Shown: positions 6,190 through 8,016 of the stretch, one piece after another
How the letters are laid out: every line of letters begins with the position of its first letter
Position numbering within the stretch: position 1 is the stretch's first letter
Assembly (NCBI GenBank): GCA_024638395.1
Contig: JAHEKK010000127.1
Coordinates: 1 to 8,016, forward strand
Direction of reading: 5' to 3'
DNA: 8,016 nucleotides
Source of the DNA: Gemmatimonadota bacterium
Lineage (GTDB): Bacteria > Gemmatimonadota > Gemmatimonadetes > Longimicrobiales > Gaopeijiaceae
Notes under the pieces: model-generated
The model's database searches: none
Told to the model about the DNA's origin: nothing
The model's input: only the letters and a program-made list of their open reading frames with translations
Program-made: the position numbers and the translations under genes

Positions 6190-7100
6190 CCGTAGTCTCC
6201 TGTTCCGCTGGGCATGTTGGCGCAAATCGCACCGTTCAGATAGCACGTATAACAGGCCTGCTCGGTGAGGCGAACCGGAAGCTCCGCACCCTCCGTCAGA
6301 CCCGTGGAGAGACGGGAGCCGGGCACGTCGGCCAGGATCGGACAGGGCAAGACCCCGTCGGCGGTAACGAGCCGGGCGCGACTGCAAAGGAGCTGGTCGA
6401 CGTCATAGCCCTCGAGCATCTCTGCCGTGACCCGCTCCGTGGGCAGATAGCCGCGGGTGCGCTCCGCCTCGGCCCCCATGAGCAGCGGCGGCAACACCTT
6501 CAGGCGGGGCCTTGCGTACCCCACACCCGCGAGCACCTCGCGAAAGGCCGCGAGGATCGTGTCCGTTTCCCGGTCCGGCCAGGACTGCATGGTCGTGATG
6601 ATGGGAAGGAACCCGGCCGCCACGAGTCGCCCGACGCCCTCGAGGGCGCGATCGAATGTTCCGGCACCGCGGATGGCGTCATTCATCTCCGGGGTCACGC
6701 CATCGATGCTGACCCGCATCTCGAGGGTGTAACGGGACGCTTCAGCAAGCCGGCCCAGGCCCTCGACGCGACGCGGAGGAAGCAACGTTCCGTTCGTCAG
6801 GACCGTGGCGGGGCCCAGCGTCAGCGTGTCCTCCAGCATGCCCTCGATGTCCCGGTTCATGAAGGGCTCGCCACCGGTGAAATAGTACTCCTTCACGCCC
6901 AACTCCCTCGAGTCCGCCAGCGCTTCCCGGACCTGCCGCCGAGACATGAACCAGAGGCTGTGGTTGTCCGGCGCGCAGGAGATGAAGCAGTGGTGGCATC
7001 GCAGGTTGCACACGGTTCCGCTCACCTGAAACCACAACTGGTCCAGAGCCGTCAGTCGGACGGACGGCGGCGCGGCCAGGGCGAGATTGAGGTTGGGCAT
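6186..7100 (-). CDS. Radical SAM protein with SPASM-like Cys-rich C-terminus
   Basis: A 304-residue enzyme that should cleave S-adenosylmethionine at a [4Fe-4S] cluster to start radical chemistry. The cluster motif is C31-x3-C35-x2-C38 (CNLRCHHC), with another Cys at 42. YYFTGGEPFMN (72-82) is the SAM-binding GGEP block, and LEMRVSIDGVTPEMNDAIRGAG is the typical fourth-to-fifth strand segment of SPASM-type enzymes. The C-terminus has C239, C253, C283, C286 and C293 (GVLPCP and CYTCYLNGAIC), suitable for at least one auxiliary Fe-S cluster, though in a shorter form than classical SPASM. Such enzymes often modify ribosomal peptides or mature other enzymes; the substrate here is unknown. ATG 7100 precedes the conserved part; the frame stays open to 7298 but the extra 66 residues are low-complexity. 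No Shine-Dalgarno sequence is evident. It is first in a two-gene operon with the phosphoesterase. Confidence 0.9.
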   Translation of the reverse strand: MPNLNLALAAPPSVRLTALDQLWFQVSGTVCNLRCHHCFISCAPDNHSLWFMSRRQVREALADSRELGVKEYYFTGGEPFMNRDIEGMLEDTLTLGPATVLTNGTLLPPRRVEGLGRLAEASRYTLEMRVSIDGVTPEMNDAIRGAGTFDRALEGVGRLVAAGFLPIITTMQSWPDRETDTILAAFREVLAGVGYARPRLKVLPPLLMGAEAERTRGYLPTERVTAEMLEGYDVDQLLCSRARLVTADGVLPCPILADVPGSRLSTGLTEGAELPVRLTEQACYTCYLNGAICANMPSGTGDYG

Positions 7101-7317
7101 GAGCCAAGCTGGGATCTGCACACACGAACGGCAATCGAAAGGACTTCGGAGCCCCGACCAAACCCGGAGTCCGAATCCGCGGTTCCCGCCCGACGTCGGG
7201 TCGGCCCGGACCGGCGCCCATCCCTGGGCACTGGGAATGCAGAGCCCCTTCCGCCGGCGGCCATTTCGCTGGCGGAGCCTGCGGACTGCCCCGGACACCG
7301 CCTGGATCTCGACACGC

Positions 7318-7346
7318 TTGATTTATTCTTTTTTGTAGAATATTGT
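7318..7346 (+). promoter_or_regulatory. Likely promoter of the padR-permease operon
   Basis: TTGATT (7318-7323) and TATTGT (7341-7346) are 17 bp apart, each matching four of six consensus bases. They lie in the only strongly AT-rich patch of the window. TAGAAT at 7336-7341 is a better -10 by sequence but sits only 12 bp from this -35. The leader to GTG 7416 would be about 65 nt. Confidence 0.42.
7324..7342. repeat. Perfect inverted repeat TATTCT-N7-AGAATA, candidate PadR operator
   Basis: The arms TATTCT (7324-7329) and AGAATA (7337-7342) are exact reverse complements with centres 13 bp apart. They fill the spacer of the predicted promoter, where a bound dimer would block RNA polymerase. PadR proteins commonly repress their own operon by binding AT-rich dyads, so PadR at 7416 is the natural candidate ligand. 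The assignment is inferred from position and symmetry. Confidence 0.45.
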
Positions 7347-7415
7347 GTTTCGGGCTGCGGGCCCTTCCATCTCTGCGTCTCCCAGCCAGCATACCCCCCA
7401 ACGAGGTCCGGTCAC

Positions 7416-7742
7416 GTGAGCAAGGGAAACTACCTGGGAGAGTTCGAGCAGGTCGTTCTCCTGGCCACCGCTCGGCTGGCGGACGAGGCGTACGGGATGT
7501 CCATCCGGAGAGAGATCGAGGAAGCGACCGGCCGGAAGTCGTCCATCGGCGCGATCTACGCGACCCTCGACCGGCTGGAAGCCAAGACGTTCCTGGAATC
7601 CCGAATGGGTGAGGCCACGCCAAAGAGGGGCGGGCGACCCAAGCGGTATTTCCGGTTGAGTCCGGCCGGAACGAGAGCGCTTCTAGCCTCCCGGCGCACG
7701 ATGGACCGGCTCTGGGACGGCTTGGAGCTGGAGCCGGAGTAA
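7416..7742 (+). CDS. PadR-family transcriptional regulator
   Basis: A 108-residue winged-helix DNA-binding protein, the normal size of the short PadR subfamily. FEQVVLLATARLADEAYGMSIRREIEEATGR (10-40) forms the first helices. SIGAIYATLDRLEAKTFLES (43-62) is the recognition helix and lead-in to the wing, and GRPKRYFRLSPAG (73-85) is the signature wing. A short C-terminal helix (86-103) should mediate dimerisation. The GTG start at 7416 is set by homology and by GAGG nine bases upstream; the frame stays open further upstream but reads through the promoter. The permease gene follows after 4 bp, matching the known pairing of PadR regulators with duplicated orphan permeases in Acidobacteriota and Gemmatimonadota. 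It probably represses this operon through the dyad at 7324-7342. Its inducer is unknown. Confidence 0.93.
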   Translation: MSKGNYLGEFEQVVLLATARLADEAYGMSIRREIEEATGRKSSIGAIYATLDRLEAKTFLESRMGEATPKRGGRPKRYFRLSPAGTRALLASRRTMDRLWDGLELEPE

Positions 7743-7746
7743 GCAG

Positions 7747-8016
7747 GTGCGAGGAGATCAACCGCCCCCGGTTTGGCGAGTCCTCGCGAGTCTTTTGGCG
7801 ACGCATCGGTTCAGCCAGGAGCTCCTGGGGGACCTGGAGGAGGAATTCCGCATCCGGGCCGAATCGGAAGGATTCGCAAAGGCTCGCCGCTGGTATCGGG
7901 GCCAAGTGCTGAAATCGGCCCCGCATCTGTTGAGGATACGCTCCCGCGACCTGCGGGGAGCATGGGTTTCCGGGATGGGAGAGGGCATGATGGCAGCGTT
8001 GATCCAGGACTTGAGA
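7747..8016 (+). CDS. ABC-type permease (ADOP/FtsX-like), N-terminal prefix domain, cut by the window edge
   Basis: Ninety codons are open to the window edge; the membrane part lies outside. Residues 8-65 (PVWRVLASLLATHRFSQELLGDLEEEFRIRA... ending near KSAPHLLR) resemble the soluble 'permease prefix' domain found ahead of MacB/FtsX-like permeases encoded next to PadR genes. The GDLEEEF block and the RRWYRGQVLKS segment are the recognisable parts. MMAALIQDLR at the edge looks like the lead-in (usual '...LLQDLRYAxR') to the first membrane helix. The GTG at 7747 lies 4 bp after the padR stop and has GGAG seven bases upstream (7736-7739), which fixes the start. Full members are about 800-900 residues with two permease modules, so most of the gene is missing here. 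Transport substrate is unknown. Confidence 0.82.
   Translation, partial: MRGDQPPPVWRVLASLLATHRFSQELLGDLEEEFRIRAESEGFAKARRWYRGQVLKSAPHLLRIRSRDLRGAWVSGMGEGMMAALIQDLR

Larger units (their letters stand above)
7101..7415. other. Divergent intergenic region between radical SAM and PadR genes
   Basis: This is a 315-bp stretch with no convincing gene on either strand. Its left two-thirds (7101-7316) is very GC-rich and full of inverted repeats: GGACTTCGG/CCGGAGTCC (7141-7149 and 7164-7172), CCCGACGTCGGG (7189-7200) and CCGCCGGCGG (7251-7260). These would lie in the leader or promoter-proximal region of the radical SAM operon. From 7318 to 7350 it turns sharply AT-rich, with a run of six T, and holds the likely PadR promoter and operator. 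I looked for a small Cys- or Gly-rich precursor peptide on the minus strand and found none that looks genuine. Confidence 0.5.

Noticed and set aside
6190..6387. Upstream in-frame start (6387) for the phosphoesterase
   Set aside because: It overlaps the Cys-rich end of the radical SAM gene by 200 bp, whereas GTG 6189 has GGAG at ideal spacing and a GTGA coupling overlap.
7101..7298. N-terminal extension of the radical SAM gene to 7298
   Set aside because: The 66 extra residues are Arg/Gly-rich without family similarity, and the conserved fold begins just after ATG 7100. An unusual leader domain cannot be fully excluded.
7101..7316. Possible precursor peptide for the radical SAM enzyme
   Set aside because: Minus-strand ATG codons at 7221 and 7264 open frames, but these run on into the radical SAM gene and show no leader/core character or repeated Cys/Gly pattern.
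6742..7926. 394-codon minus-strand frame spanning the radical SAM start, intergenic region and padR
   Set aside because: It overlaps two confidently identified genes and has Arg/Pro/Ser-rich composition with no recognisable domain.

Overview
The window is high in GC, densely coded and bacterial. It carries a small PadR regulator directly followed by a permease with a soluble N-terminal prefix domain. That pairing is best known from Acidobacteriota and Gemmatimonadota (the 'acidobacterial duplicated orphan permease' type). With the MshEN-receiver protein, a member of Gemmatimonadota or a related phylum is my best guess. This is inference from gene content; no rRNA or marker gene is present.

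Layout. (1) 1-303, minus: the N-terminal third or less of a DAK2/FakA-type kinase, running off the left edge. (2) 417-1730, plus: a protein with the two N-terminal domains of a PilB/GspE-type ATPase but no motor domain, ending in a response-regulator receiver domain. (3) 1919-2515 and 2512-2796, plus: an ECF sigma factor overlapping by ATGA with a small zinc-binding anti-sigma factor of the SigR/RsrA (redox-sensing) kind. (4) 2836-4482, minus: a Rieske domain fused to an FMN/3Fe-4S glutamate-synthase-like domain. (5) 4650-5354, plus: an Sfp-type 4'-phosphopantetheinyl transferase, divergent from (4). (6) 7100-5383, minus: a two-gene operon of a radical SAM protein with a Cys-rich C-terminus and a calcineurin-like phosphoesterase, joined by a GTGA stop/start overlap. 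(7) 7416-8016, plus: a PadR regulator and, 4 bp later, the start of an ABC-type permease that runs off the right edge.

Functional links. The sigma/anti-sigma pair should form one redox-responsive switch. The radical SAM and phosphoesterase genes are translationally coupled and probably serve one pathway, but no precursor peptide or substrate gene is visible. The phosphoesterase has lost the usual Asp-x-His first metal motif, which makes this operon the least expected part of the window. PadR and the permease form a regulator/exporter unit whose AT-rich promoter contains a perfect 6+6 bp inverted repeat, a candidate operator. All three coupled downstream genes (anti-sigma, phosphoesterase, permease) use the same GGAG-N7-start signal, while most first genes have no recognisable Shine-Dalgarno sequence.

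No RNA genes, CRISPR arrays, insertion sequences or transposases were seen.
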